A program made the translations under genes and the position numbers. Shown one piece after another: positions 24,858 through 39,000 of a stretch of DNA of 64,000 bases (its first letter is position 1; every line of letters begins with the position of its first letter). This stretch comes from Spisula solida (Eukaryota; Mollusca; Bivalvia; Venerida; Mactridae), in assembly GCA_947247005.1 (NCBI GenBank), contig OX365944.1:9188501-9252500 (forward strand), written 5' to 3'. The notes beneath the pieces were generated by a model, which saw nothing but the letters and a program-made list of their open reading frames with translations, did no database searches and was not told where the DNA came from.

Positions 24858-27800
24858 GGACAGGTGAATCACTATATGCCTCCCGATCTATCGATACGGG
24901 GGCATAAAAATCCCTCGGAGAAGATTCAACTGACCATAACTTTGCCATTTCCATAGATATTTTCATAAAATATTTCGGTCAGAACCTATTGCTCTTTCAA
25001 GAATGATAAGTCCGGAAATCCGGATAAATAAGGCAAATTGACACCCCTGAGAAGCACAACAGCTTTCACGGCTAAAGCTTAAAGGCCATCCTCACAAAAA
25101 TCTGTCATTGGTATTATCCAAGTTGAAGTTGAAGGCCTAGGTCAGTTACAGCAAAACAGGGGATGCAAGTATGCCCGTGATTTGATGTGTTCTTGTCTTT
25201 GAACATGACTTTCAACGTACAGATGAGGCCAATATGCTTGAACAACCCTTCTCAGTATATTCAATATTTTTATTGAACATTTTTTATATTGGGTTTAAAA
25301 ATCTGTTCAGTATTTCAGTTCAACGATCATAGAACGAGTCATAGAACTAAGTTGATACACCAAGAAAGGCAGCTACAAATATATTTAATTTCAACGCAAG
25401 TTTCGATAGCAACTACTAGTGTGTTCTTGAACATATACATACTTGTAATATCCTCCTGTTTTAACCATTTCGGCATATCTTTCTTTCTTGGATTACTTTG
25501 ATCTCTGAAAGAACATGATAAAATACTTTGATATGTAGTAGCTCAAGACTTGATGCCACAGTTACCTCCCATCCTAGAAAACTTTCTTGTCAACCAGTCA
25601 TTCAAGTCCTATAACTGTATTCAGAATGCAGGAAATAAAATAGATGACTTAACACAACTGTCACTTTTGAAAAATACACTAGTAATTTTCAAATTTGTAA
25701 ACTGATTTCTACTTAATTCTTTTAATGTCTCTTCATTTTTGGAAACTGTAAACTATTCAATGTAAGAAAGGTCAGACGAATTCATGTAACCACAAAATGT
25801 ACATCAACAAACATTGAAATAGATTTTTTAAAGTCTGAAAGAAAATTATATGAAAATCACTATGATATTAATTACTATAAAATTTAATGTATTTACTATC
25901 AAAGTAACTTCATGCACTAACTGACGTTATGCCGTAATGTACTTCCATTAGTTATTTGTATAATGTAATCTGAGAAGACAAAGTTGAAAGCTAATTAATT
26001 ATTTCTGTGTTTGTTATTTGGAAGAGGTACATAAATTAATACAAATACATTGATAGTGAACTTACTTTTTATTCATATCTTTGAGTTTCTGTAACATTGG
26101 TGTGTCATCCTGACTTGATGCTACTGATACAGATGATCCTCCAGCTGTAACATATAGAGGTAACATATAGAGTATATATCATGAGTTGCCAAATGACATA
26201 AACTTTTATTAAACAAGTTCTGGTAATTTGATTAAGCGAGCTGAGTTTTATGATACTAACCCATATACAAGGAACATAATGGGATAAACATCATACATTT
26301 CTCATAATAGTGATACAAACATGACTTCAATAAGTACAAGAGATGTTTGCTAAAGATAGGTACCACAAATAGCCAGCCAAGAAGTCATTTCGAGTTTAAC
26401 GTCACTTAGACTTCCACTTTAAAAAGCCGTAGTTTAACTACATTTAACCTTACAATATCAAGATCAGTATCATTCATTGACTGGCCAAGACCAACCTCAA
26501 TACCAAGTGTGAGAACCAGATGTTCAAAGGTCACAGTAGACAAAGAGTGACTGACCAATATTGGAACATCAAAGAAGCTCACCTTGAGCACTCCACGCTC
26601 AAATGAATTAATACAAGTCAAATGTAAGAGTATCCCGACATTAAACAGGTCAAGGAAGTCAATGAAACATTAGTTTCAACTAACCTATAACCTTATTACA
26701 TACACATTGTCTTTTTTTATACACATTGTCTTAAACAGCATCAATTACCTTTCAGTGTATCCTCTAAATCAGCTTCAGATTCTTGTTTCTTCACTAGATC
26801 AGCGACCACTTTCTGTTGATCAATCCCCTTGTCTTTACCTGTCTTACCACTGGGTTTAGTTGATACATTATTACCAGACTTGGTAGATTTATCCTCCACA
26901 GATTTCTGTACTGCAGCTTTTCTGTTTATTTTCTCGTCTGATTTTCTAGACGGTAATGGTGGCGGAGTTCTCTTTTCCATACTGTGATAAATATGATGTT
27001 ATAACATGATCATTAACATCATTTTCATAGGCCAACCATCACTTCATAAAATAGGGATACCAGTTAGTAATTAAGGCCATTCTGTCATTTACAAAATGCT
27101 TTGTATTTTTCAACAATTTCAGTAATGTTAGTTGGCAGTGTTGACCAAACCAGTACTAACTAGCTCTTCCACAAGCAACTGACAATATCTCCACATGCGT
27201 AGGACCATTAACTTGTGATATTATCTCCAGATCTAATGTTCGAACATGTAACATTACAGCCAAATGTGTTAGCAATATGGGAGAAACTACTATAATACAC
27301 AGAAAATGTGCAAAATGTTTAAAGGAGACACGGAATATCTATTCACAACCATACTAACCTTTCTGAGACAGATCTAGATGATTCCACTTCAGTTGATGAG
27401 TGACCATCAAGTCTTGCTGCCATTCGTTTAGATTTCCTCGGTGTTTTAACACCCCTCTGTTTGGCCGGTGTGTTACCCTTAGACGGTCCATCTGTAAGAT
27501 ATCAAGTTGTTAGAATATTGCCTAATACACAGTCACCAAAACAAACAATATATATGCATTTAAATTTTTTTCTAATATGAACGAAGCCAAAATACAGCAC
27601 AGTGTATGAACGAGTCAACTTCCGGTTATCGCAATAAGGAGTACACATTGAATTGTATAGTCTTGCAATAAGTCATACAGTGATAGAAAATCACCGGATG
27701 TTTCAATCAAAATAAGTCATACAAGTTGAATTGTATAGTATCCCAATAAGTCGTACAGTGATTTGGTTTATATGCGGTGTATAGAAGATAAGTCATTTCA

Positions 27801-30800
27801 ATTTGTCCAGTATTTAGAGATCATTGAAATCCTTCTGATCTATAAACATACTGGCTTTCAATTAATGTTAAAGTCCCATCAATAGAATTTCAGTCATATG
27901 GACACAAATAATCCTGACACTAGGCCAATCTAACTTTGTACTATGTTGGATTGAGCCAGCAACTTCCTATTGCTGAAGAGAATGCTCTAACTCCTAGACC
28001 AATGCCAAGTTAAGGCATTATTAGACATAGTCACTGCATAGTTTTAAAGCTCTAACTTCTGAGGAGGAACTTAGGCTAGATTCTGAGATATTTAGTGTTT
28101 TATGTTCACTTTCCTATTCGGGCAAGTAAATATATTTTGAAAAGTAGAAAGTTGCCCGAACGGGCAAGTGAACAGAATTAATAATAATAGACTGGTCAAA
28201 TTGGTAGTTTTTAAGGCTAAATATCTCAGAATTTAGACAATTCAAAGGAAATTTGAACGGTAGGATTTTAGATATACCCTATTTGTGATATAAATTATTT
28301 GTTAAGATTATTGCTTTGTCAAATATCCTTATGCACAGATTACTAATTCAAAAGTGGGTGTTTCTGTTGCCCGATGGGGTAAGTAAATATGGGAATCACC
28401 AACATGCCCGATCGGGCAAGTTCCTCCACTGAACTTTAGCTATTATACAATATAATACTGGCTGACACTAATACAAACAAAACAAGTTCACTGAACTAAA
28501 ATATGGATTCAAGTTAGTAAAACTGTTACTAAATTGACGAGTTACCCCAGCTGTCAATGAATTACCTTTAAATCCATTTTAATGGTAAACTACAAGCACA
28601 TGGTAGAAAGTATTGGACAAGCAACTTTGACAAACAATAAAGCAGAGCAATCTCTGTGCTTGTGGCATAATGTCAATTGTACTCTAAATAGCCTAATATT
28701 TTCAAAAAAATAAACATACTGGTAGAATTTGCCAACATTTTTGTGTCAAGTACAAAGAACCCAGCAGAAAGAATATAAACTAAAGGAAATACACAAAAGT
28801 ACCACAAACAAATACATGTGAAATATTTATCGTATCAATGACAGAAATAAATGTAAGTTATTTACCAGAAGTTCGATATTTATCCATGACTAAATCCAAC
28901 CACAAACTGTGTGCATTGATATAAATCCCATCAAATAACTCTGATTTAATTATGCATCCATTAATGAATACATCACCGATATTATTAACATTAAAACTAC
29001 CATTCATTAACTGAATTTCATCTCTCTTAACATAAACAGTTCCAACAGAGTTCAACAAAACTACCATCAATGATGATCTCTTAACATTAACAGTTCCAAC
29101 AGAGTTCAACAATTCAGTAGATAGTTTAATTCATGTCAATATATACCGGGGTATATGTACAGAACAAAGACTGCATGCAGCTGACCTCGGAATATCTTCA
29201 AACATGGTAAATATTTAATTCACTCTCCTCTTATTATTCAATTAAATACATCAATACCACTGGGGGAGATTTATCACTTAATTTGGATATGTCAATACTG
29301 CATCTTTGTTGAGGACTTTAAAACCCTCACAACAGAACTACAGAATCTCAACGAAAATGCTACAATATTTATTTCATCAATACTACCGAAGAAGTATGAC
29401 AAACTATCATTTGATGTGATAAAGGAAACAAATATACTGTTATCAAAACTATGTGCTGAAAACCACCATGTATTCATTGATAATACTAGCAACTTCATGA
29501 ACAATGGCCATGTGGACAAATCACTATACAGAGATGAGGTACACCTTAGCAATAAAGGCAGTTCATTGTTTGCCAAAAACATCAAATCATCCATCATTAA
29601 GTGTTTACCTCTCTCTAATGCCGCCAGACAGGAAAATGGAAATTTTACCCAGGCCAGCCTCCACAACAGCTACAAACATCCCCTTGTACATCCCCTGGTA
29701 CATCCCCAGGAGCGGAATCACCAAATACGGTACCATCCCAACAGGCAACCCAACTACATGACTCAACGTCGACCCTTGATCCGACAACTACCGATGCCGT
29801 ACAATCCAATGTGGACCCCAGACATGTGGTAGACAATATCTTCAACAAACAAGACATCAATAGTGCAAATACAATATCAAGTTGTGACACAAATATTAAA
29901 AAAAATGACATCTTGGACAAAAACAATTTTCTCTTTAAAAAAGGAATTAAGTTTTTTCATTTGAATATACACTATTTATACCCCAAATTTGATGAATTGA
30001 AAATCTTACTCCATAATCACCCTTATTTAGATGTCATTGCACTATGTGAAACATTTCTGAACAAAAACTTCTCTGACAGTGAATTCCAAATAACTGGATA
30101 CCAAATGTTCCGTAAAGATCGTGAAACAAATGGTGGTGGGATCATAGTGTATGTGAATCAAAACCTTTCTTGTGTCCGTCGGTTTGATTTAGAAAATGAT
30201 AAAACTGAAATTATCTGGCTTGAGATTCAAAACAACAAGCAAAAACCAATAATATTGGGTTACACGTATCGACCCCCGTGTTCCAATGCAGACTGGAACT
30301 TCAATTTAGAACACACCTTTGAGAAAATATTTATTGAAAGCAAAGAAATCATATTGACTGGGGATTTAAATTACAACTATGATCCCATTACTCAATCAAC
30401 TAACAACAATGCATGGAATAATATTACTAACAGTTTCAATCTCAGACAACTTGTTGAAAACCCCACCAGAGTAACATGCACTTCAAAAACAATAATTGAT
30501 CATCTATACACAAATTTTTCTGAAAATATATCTGAAATTAATATACCAGTACTATCAATTAGTGACCATTTTCCTGTGTGTTTCACACATAAAGTTTCCA
30601 ATGAGGCACCTCGAGACCCCTTACATCATATCATTCAATACCGTAACATGAAACAATTTGTTGAAAAAGATTTTCTAGAATCTCTTAATGAACAACCATG
30701 GTCTTTGTTAGATATATATGAAGACCCAAATGACGCTTTAGATTGTTTTCAATCATTATTCAACAATGTGTTAAATAAACATGCTCCATTGAAAACAAAG

Positions 30801-33054
30801 CGGGTCAAACATACACATTTACCTGACTGGTACAACCCAGAGATACTTAAAATGACACGAGAAAGAGATAAGGCAAAAAAGTTGAATCATAGGGAACAAT
30901 TTACATACTGGCGAAATAAAGTTAAAACCACAATTTCAAATGCAAAGAAAACATATTATGCACAGACTATAAATAACAATAAAAATAATGCCAAGGATTT
31001 ATGGAAGAACCTTAAGCAATTATCAGGTAAAGCCACAAATCATCAAACAAATTTTATCCATGATGATGAGGGGACTCAGATTTCAGACCCTCAGGAAACT
31101 GCAGAAACGTTTAATAATTATTTCATAGACATTTTTAAATCTTCTCCCCAAAACTGTTCTTCCTTCTCAGAAAGTGATAAAATCAAACTTCAGGAATACA
31201 TTGAAATGCAATCTGGACAGGACACTTCATTTGTATTACCTAAAATTACAAGCAAATTTATAGAACAAGAACTAAACAACCTCGATGTCAGTAAATCTAC
31301 TGGATTAGATGGTATAGGGCCAAAGTTTATTAAATTAAGTGCTAAAATCATTTCAAGACACTTGGAGAAGATATTTAACCTCAGTTTAACAAGTGGAGTT
31401 TTTCCATCAATTTTCAAAAGAGCCAAGGTTACACCTATCCACAAAAAGGGGCCTAAAACAGAAAAAAGTAATTACAGACCAATTTCAATCTTACCTGTAC
31501 TATCCAAAGTACTTGAAAAACATGTCAGTAACACCTTGAAATTATTTTTAGAAAACAATTCACTCCTTCACCCAAATCAGTCTGGGTTTCGAACTCATTT
31601 CTCATGCGAGACTGCTCTGACAGCTATTATTGACAGCTGGATAAAGGCTATAAATGAGGGAAATCATGTTGGAACTATTTTTCTCGATCTGACAAAGGCT
31701 TTTGACCTTATCAACCACAAGTTACTAGTTGAAAAGCTACAGCTATATAACATTGATGCTAATGCCATTACCTGGTTTCAGTCATATCTAACTGATCGAT
31801 CACAACAGGTTTGTGTGTCGGGAAAATATTCTAGTGTCCAAAAGATACCAGCTGGTGTGCCTCAAGGCTCAGTATTAGGTCCTCTACTATTCATCATTTA
31901 CATCAATGATATGCCCCTACATTTGTCAAATTGTAAATCAGATATGTTTGCTGATGATACAACTATTTCATCATTTGGAAATACTATCGACTCAATCTGC
32001 ACCAATCTTCAATCAGACCTTGGTTCCATACAAAACTGGTTAGATAGAAACTCTATGATTGCAAATGCTGACAAGACTAAAGCAATGATCATCTCGCCAT
32101 CAAACCAAATTATTAATACTGTAAGAAATTCACACAACTCAAATATTTCATTCAATGGAAAAACTATTGAATTTTCAACCTCAGAAAAACTTCTTGGTGT
32201 TCATATTGATCATACACTAAATTGGAAAATGCAGGTACAAATTACACTGAAAAAATGCAACTCCTTATTATACTTGTTGATGAGAATAAAACAATTTTTG
32301 AATATTCATACTAGAAAAATGTTCTTCAACGCATACATTCTTCCACACTTAGACTATTGTTGTTCTATTTGGGGAAATTGCACTAATGACCTCTCAAATG
32401 ATATGTATAAGTTTCAAAAACGTGCTGCTCGTATTATTTTGGATAAAGATTTTGATACACCAACAGATGAATTATTTTTGCAACTAAACTGGATGAAATT
32501 TTCAGATAGAGTTAACTACAAAAAAGCTATTCTTGTTTACAAGTCACTCAATAACCTTTTTCCAAATTATATGGAGCAGCTATTCACATATAGCGACAAC
32601 AGGTCATTGAGATCATTTGAACAAAGACTTCTTTCTGTACCAAAACCGAGACTTGAGTTTTTCAGAAAATCATTGGCATACTCGGGTGCTAAATTGTGGA
32701 ACTCACTTCCATATGATATCAAAGTATCTGAAAGTGTTAACACATTCAAAAGCAAATATCTAAAGTGGTGGTTCTCTGGTGGTCAACAAACCATTTCTTT
32801 CATTTGAAAGATCATTTAGGTCCTGGTCTTAGCTCCAACCAGTTGTGTCAATGACTTACTGTATCTATTCCTTATATATGCATAACAGTACATTTTAAAC
32901 TAAATTTGTTTTCAGCCAAGTCATAATTTTTTGTTATTGTTGTTATTGTTGATTGTTATCTTCTGTTATTACTGTACATATTATGTAAATGTGTTAATGA
33001 GGCTCACAGGGAAGACTGGGTATACCCAACTGTGTTGCCTCTATAAATAAAGTC

Positions 33055-33089
<35 letters not shown>

Positions 33090-36000
33090 TCTATTCAGAA
33101 ATAGTAGAGATATACAACAGTTCGCCAAGACCAACACAATTTTTTAAATATAAAATGCTATGCAATACAGCAGAACTTCAATGCCTAAAACTGCCTTCGG
33201 GCCAAGAAAAAAGTTCGAGCCATCTACCTGTTTGAGTCATCTACTTTACACTATAGTGCGCCCAGGATAACGTGATGTTTACAAACATGAAGCGGTTTTG
33301 TCAACTATTAGAAAGTTGGTTGCCACATTACTAAAGAAAACAGATAAGGTCAGTTTTGTTCTAAAAACATAACGGATAAATCATTCACACCTGATTAATC
33401 CACCTAAATGGATTATACCAAAATTTCCCGCCTTTCATGTTATCACGGGCGCACTATAGTACATAAACATTTTGCCCGGACCAGAGAACCTATTCCAGGT
33501 TTCTATGGTGTTCGAGGCAATCAAAGTTCTACCTTAGTTTCATCTTGCTTCTGAATGACCTATACATTCAATTCATATAATAATTTTACTGACATTCATT
33601 ATCAATACAATCATGTTCTATAAGTATCATCATTATATTTATATAATTGTCTGGACTTACTATCGATTTGGAATCAACTGACAAACACAATGAACAGATT
33701 GACTCTAGTGATCAAAGCTTCATGATTTATTCATGACAGTGAACGGCTTGACCTAACACTGACCAGTTGTAGATGACCATCACAGAATAACAATATTTGT
33801 ATGAACCCATTGCACATAATAATTTTGAACTTGAAACATGTTTTCAGTCAGTAAATATTGTACCATATAAGCAATCACATTCAATGTGTTATTTAAATTG
33901 TTGAATTCAATCTAACTATAACATGTAACAATTAAACCTCTGTGTGTATCATCCTACAATTCAATACTTTATTACCACACTTATACATAATTTATTAACC
34001 ATATAATCAACAAAAAGATAATAACAAATCAGACAGGGAAGGCAGCACTGGACAAAAACAGCAGGTTATGAAAGACACATATCTGAAGCTTCAATGGCAG
34101 TATTACAATCTCTTTTCTAAGCCTGGTGAAAAACACTAAATCCTACGCCAAAATTCCTTACACCAGTAACTCAACAAAATACCTCTTTGTAAACTTTCTC
34201 ACAATCATCAAAACATTGATACTCCTATTCATGCTCATCAGCCGTAAATCCAAATCCCATTTACACATTAATATGCTTATAATATGTTTATAAAAATCAC
34301 ACCAATATTTACATACAAAGTCACCCATAGACTGAAATATGAACACAAAACTTAGAGCTCTAAGTATCACATATCAATGTATCAACGTGCTTATCCTAAT
34401 TCTTTCATACACACTAAAGGTGACCTATCAAGGCAAAATCATAAAATACAAATCAATTGAAACAAATCCCAATACTTGATATTGATGAGTTCAAATAGAC
34501 TGTAAATCTGATATAGTTCAAGGTTTCTGCTTTAATTATCAGGCATGCATGATATATAAAGCATTGATATAGCAGTACTCAATATAAGCTGCCGAATGTA
34601 CTGAGGTCAACTCATTGACAGTAACTCTATCTGTATATAACGACCAGAATAATGATAAGTTGTCTCCCTTCACCATTTGAACATTTGAAACATACGGAGC
34701 CCGTTGCCTAACGGAGGCACTACTGAGGGCTTTTTGAAAGCACATAACTATGTCTATGCAACGACACGCTACCAGCGAGCACTACTGAGCGCTTTCTTAT
34801 GCAATTGGACGCTTAGGTAGCACTTGATAGCGCTTAGCTGCTCAACGGTCTGTTAGCCACGAGCGCTCGCTGGAAGCATATAAATTTTTCGCTTCATCCA
34901 CTACATAGTGCTTTTTTGAAGCAAGTCGTTTCCTAGCATAGAGCTATCGAGCGCTCAGTAACAGTCTGTTTAGGCAACAGGCTCATGGAATACAAGATAG
35001 TCACCATAACCTTGACCTTTAACCCCAACCCCAATCCAGTCACCACAAAATCAATTTGGCACAAATGACCAATGCAGTAACTAAGATTGAGGTAACCTAG
35101 CCAATTAACAGTTGGCAGACATGCATAAAGCAATATACCGGTACCACCAATTGTTTGAAGCAGGAAGTTGTAAAATGTGAATGCCTCCCTTGGAATTTAT
35201 ATCCTAGGTTACAGTTACCTTGACCATTAATCAACTCAAAATCAGTAATGGTCATCTACTGGTCATGGCAAACCTGTATACCAAATTTGAGGATCATAGG
35301 ACCAACAATAAGTTATTGTTTGAAAATCAATTTAGTCTACCAACTAGCCAACAGGCATGTGTAAGGCAATATATAGATAGAATCTGACCTCTGAGACGTA
35401 ACCTTTGAGTATAGACTATAGTGCGCCCAGGATAACATGAATGGCGGAAAATTTTGGTATAATCCATTTAGGTGGATTAATAAGGTGTGAATGATTTATC
35501 CGTTATGTTTTTAGAACAAAACTCTGACCTTATGTTTTCTTTAGTAATGTGGTAAACCAACTTTCCAATAGTTGACAAAACCGATTCATGTTTGTAAACA
35601 TCACGTTATCCTGGGTGCACTATAGATAAACCACAATCGTTCGGGCGTAACTGTACTTTTAATAATGAAACAATCCATGTAAAAGGGGTGTAGTCGGAAA
35701 AGAAACAATTATTTAAAATTGAAGCTTACATCGTCCTCCATGACGCAGTAGGCTAAGCTACTGCTTATGGATCTAAATATATTTTTTTGCTTTGGTTCGA
35801 ATCCCACCCATTTAGATTTTTTTTTAATTTTGCTAAATAAAACATATGCGTGCATGTCTATTTTATATATACTTCTAAAATTTATTTATTTCCTTTGTAT
35901 TTTAATCCTTGAAAACATTCCCACGTTAAGACTGTTGAACAGAAACATTGGTCAACGGTCACCCAAACTGTGCTCCTTATATTACCAGCCTGGGTAAACG

Positions 36001-39000
36001 CTTATTAATTTTGACGTTCCTACAGAATATTCTTAGAGTGGTGATTCCAGCGAAACCAATGATGAAAATAGTTTGTAATTCAACCTGTTTGTCATCTGAA
36101 CAATAAATTCAATATCCAGGGTGGATTCGAAAAATAAAATAAACTAAACAAAGCAAATTTTCATTAAACCTAAAACATAATTTTATTATTCATTAAGTAA
36201 TAAAATATAATATTATAAAAAACTCATGTATTATGATAAAACAATTATTGAAAACGAGTTTAGCAGCGGACTCGAACCTACAGCCCATATAAAAAGTTTG
36301 CGAATGTTGTGAGTATAGATCATCTTAACCACTAGGCCACGCTGTCAACTTGAAAGCTAACGTAAATTTTTAATACATATCCATAATCTATCAGAAAATA
36401 ACGGTAAATATTGTTTCAACCTTAGCAAATGAACTCGTCCTAGGGTCATATTTCGAAGGTCGTTGTACATCTATATATATAAAGTCTACAGCTAAAAGTG
36501 CAGTCACAGCTCAATACTCGTTTTCTATCTATACCCCCAACAAAACACATGCAATTGTAATGGGATTAATGCGAGAAAGATTAGAAGTTCAAGGCTAAAC
36601 AAACAAATTGGAGACATTTAAGAACCATTATTGCACATAGACAAAATCTCAAGGTGCGTCTACACAGTACATTTTGGTGTATAAGTCTAGAATGGACATT
36701 TCACAAAATGCATCAAGCCTAACTACACAGTGATACAAGACTTACGAAGCACATGAATTGCTCTCAAAACACTTAATATTAACAATGAAGATTTCCATCT
36801 CCAGAAAATTGCCGTAGAAGTGTATGGGTAACTACACAAAACATTTTGAATTATAGGTCAAAAGTGCCGTAGAAGTGTACAGGTAACTACTCAATACATT
36901 TTGAATTATAGGTCAAAAGTGCCGTAGAAGTGTACAGGTAACTACTCAATACATTTTGAATTATAGGTCAAAATTTATACACCAAATGTACTGTCTAGAC
37001 ACACCATTATTATGTAGACTTGAGCTAGTTGTGGACATGAACATGACATGTATGGAGACCACACATAGTGTACACTCTTGGAACGACTAATTTAACCAAT
37101 TCAGGATATTATCCAAATTGATCAGTTAAAGATAAACAGTTTGACTTCAATATTGAACCAAGAATAAACAGTTTCAATTATAGAACAAATACAAATGTTC
37201 ATAAATCATTGAGTCCATACAGGTAATGACAAACAATGCATTTTGTAACATGTAATTTCAAACAGAGCCATTAGACACAGAACAATTTAACAAAATGTTA
37301 GGGCAGCTGTGGGGCGTAACTGATCAGATATAAATCATATGTACAGTATACTCTATTCAAACACAACCTGCAGTTTCCCAAGGTGTGCATGAATTACCAT
37401 TAAAACACAGTTACAGCAAATAACTTAATAGTGTTCGAGGAAGAAAATAGTGCAGCGGTTACTTTTAATGTCTGGATGTGTTAAATGCGGCATATTGGCT
37501 TTGTTAGAATCGAAATAATGAATATGTACCTGTGTTTTATCTATAATAAAACACAGTCACTTGTTCGGATGCGTAAATGAAACACTCATGCTAAGCACAT
37601 GTAATTTAATCATCCAAACTCGTGACCATGCTTTATTCTATGATAAAACACAGGTGCATATTCATTAATTCTTAATCAACAATATTAACACAGGTTTCAT
37701 CATTGCCATCAGGTTTTACAATGTCATCTACTACACCAATCAATATGTCCCGAAATATGTTACCTATGGTTACTAACTTACTCGCCTACAAAGCAACTGA
37801 CAACTTGTCATCAAATCTTATTATTTGTCATTCAATTTTGACCGGACTACTTTCATGCTGAGTTAGCAATTTATACACTGTTTAAGCTTTAATTGTGACA
37901 TTCTTCGTTGCTCTGCAGAGGTGTACAGAGGAACACAAAACTGTGAAAAATTCATTTTTACTTGTAGGAGAATTTCGCCCAAGTATTTCTCCACAAACAA
38001 TCCATCCGAGCAAGAAACGAGTTCTAGCCAATCTCAACCAAAATCGTAATTTTCAATCATTTTTAAGAATATTTGTTACTAGCAATTGAATTATTTTTTA
38101 TTTCTTTGTATTGCAAGATAATTTGGTATGTTTGTTTCTTAGAGTTAATGTATCTGCGCGAATAAATTCCTATGCGCTGTAAAATGACTACGGTAATGAA
38201 TTTTAAGGGGTGATAAAAAAGTCACTGTTAAAGTAAATGGTTGAGCAGACGAAATTTACACTGTAAGGTTTCATAATGTTCATATAACAATTTAGCTAAA
38301 ATTACCGCCGAGATCGAGACCATAACGGTTATTTGTGTTTCGTCCCCATTCTGAATAATTCGCGCTACTTGTACCATATCCAGTTCGTATGCAGCTAGAG
38401 TTTAAGTATATGGAATTTGGATTTTGTGTAGTTTAGTTGCTAGTTTTTTTTTATTTTCTAGCGCCTCATGTTTATAGTTTCGATCGACGTTTAGTCAATT
38501 AGTTTACCACATATATTCAGTGAAATAGTTTGCGTATACCGTTAAAATAACGGCCCATTCCATACAAATTTCCCATCCAGATTTGGGACCATGTCTGTCG
38601 ATTTTTCTTTCATCCCCCATCGGATTCTTTCGCGCAATTCATACCATATGCGGTTCGTTTATAATGCAGCTGTAGAGTTATGGAATTACGAATTAGTGTT
38701 GTTTTTGGTGCTATTTTTCATAATTATATTTTTGCGCCCATTCATTTGTTATCCAATTAGATCTACTTATATTATTTTTGTTTACTAGCTATAGTCAAAT
38801 GTTATTTGTGCAGCTGCAAGATATTACCATTTACTGTTATTCTTAACTCTCTAATACCTTTTCTTAGCTAAAACTAGGCCGTTCAGTCCCCCTCTTACAG
38901 TTGAAACTAGTTCATTGGGCTTTTTATGGGTGTATTGCCTTTATGGGTCGCTTTGGTGAGATCTGAATGATGTAAACCCTATATTATTACCAAGAATTGC

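Noticed and set aside
26741..26980. Stand-alone small protein starting MEKRTPPPLPS
   Set aside because: Frame is continuous with exon 12 through a TATCACAG acceptor just before the ATG; it is an internal exon.
36244..36352. Functional tRNA gene on the minus strand
   Set aside because: A and B boxes are present, but the arms are too far apart and the acceptor stem pairs poorly; more likely a SINE head.
38591..38788. 65-codon ORF with hydrophobic tail
   Set aside because: Its 5' part is a diverged duplicate of nearby non-coding sequence at about 38345-38400; no splice signals.
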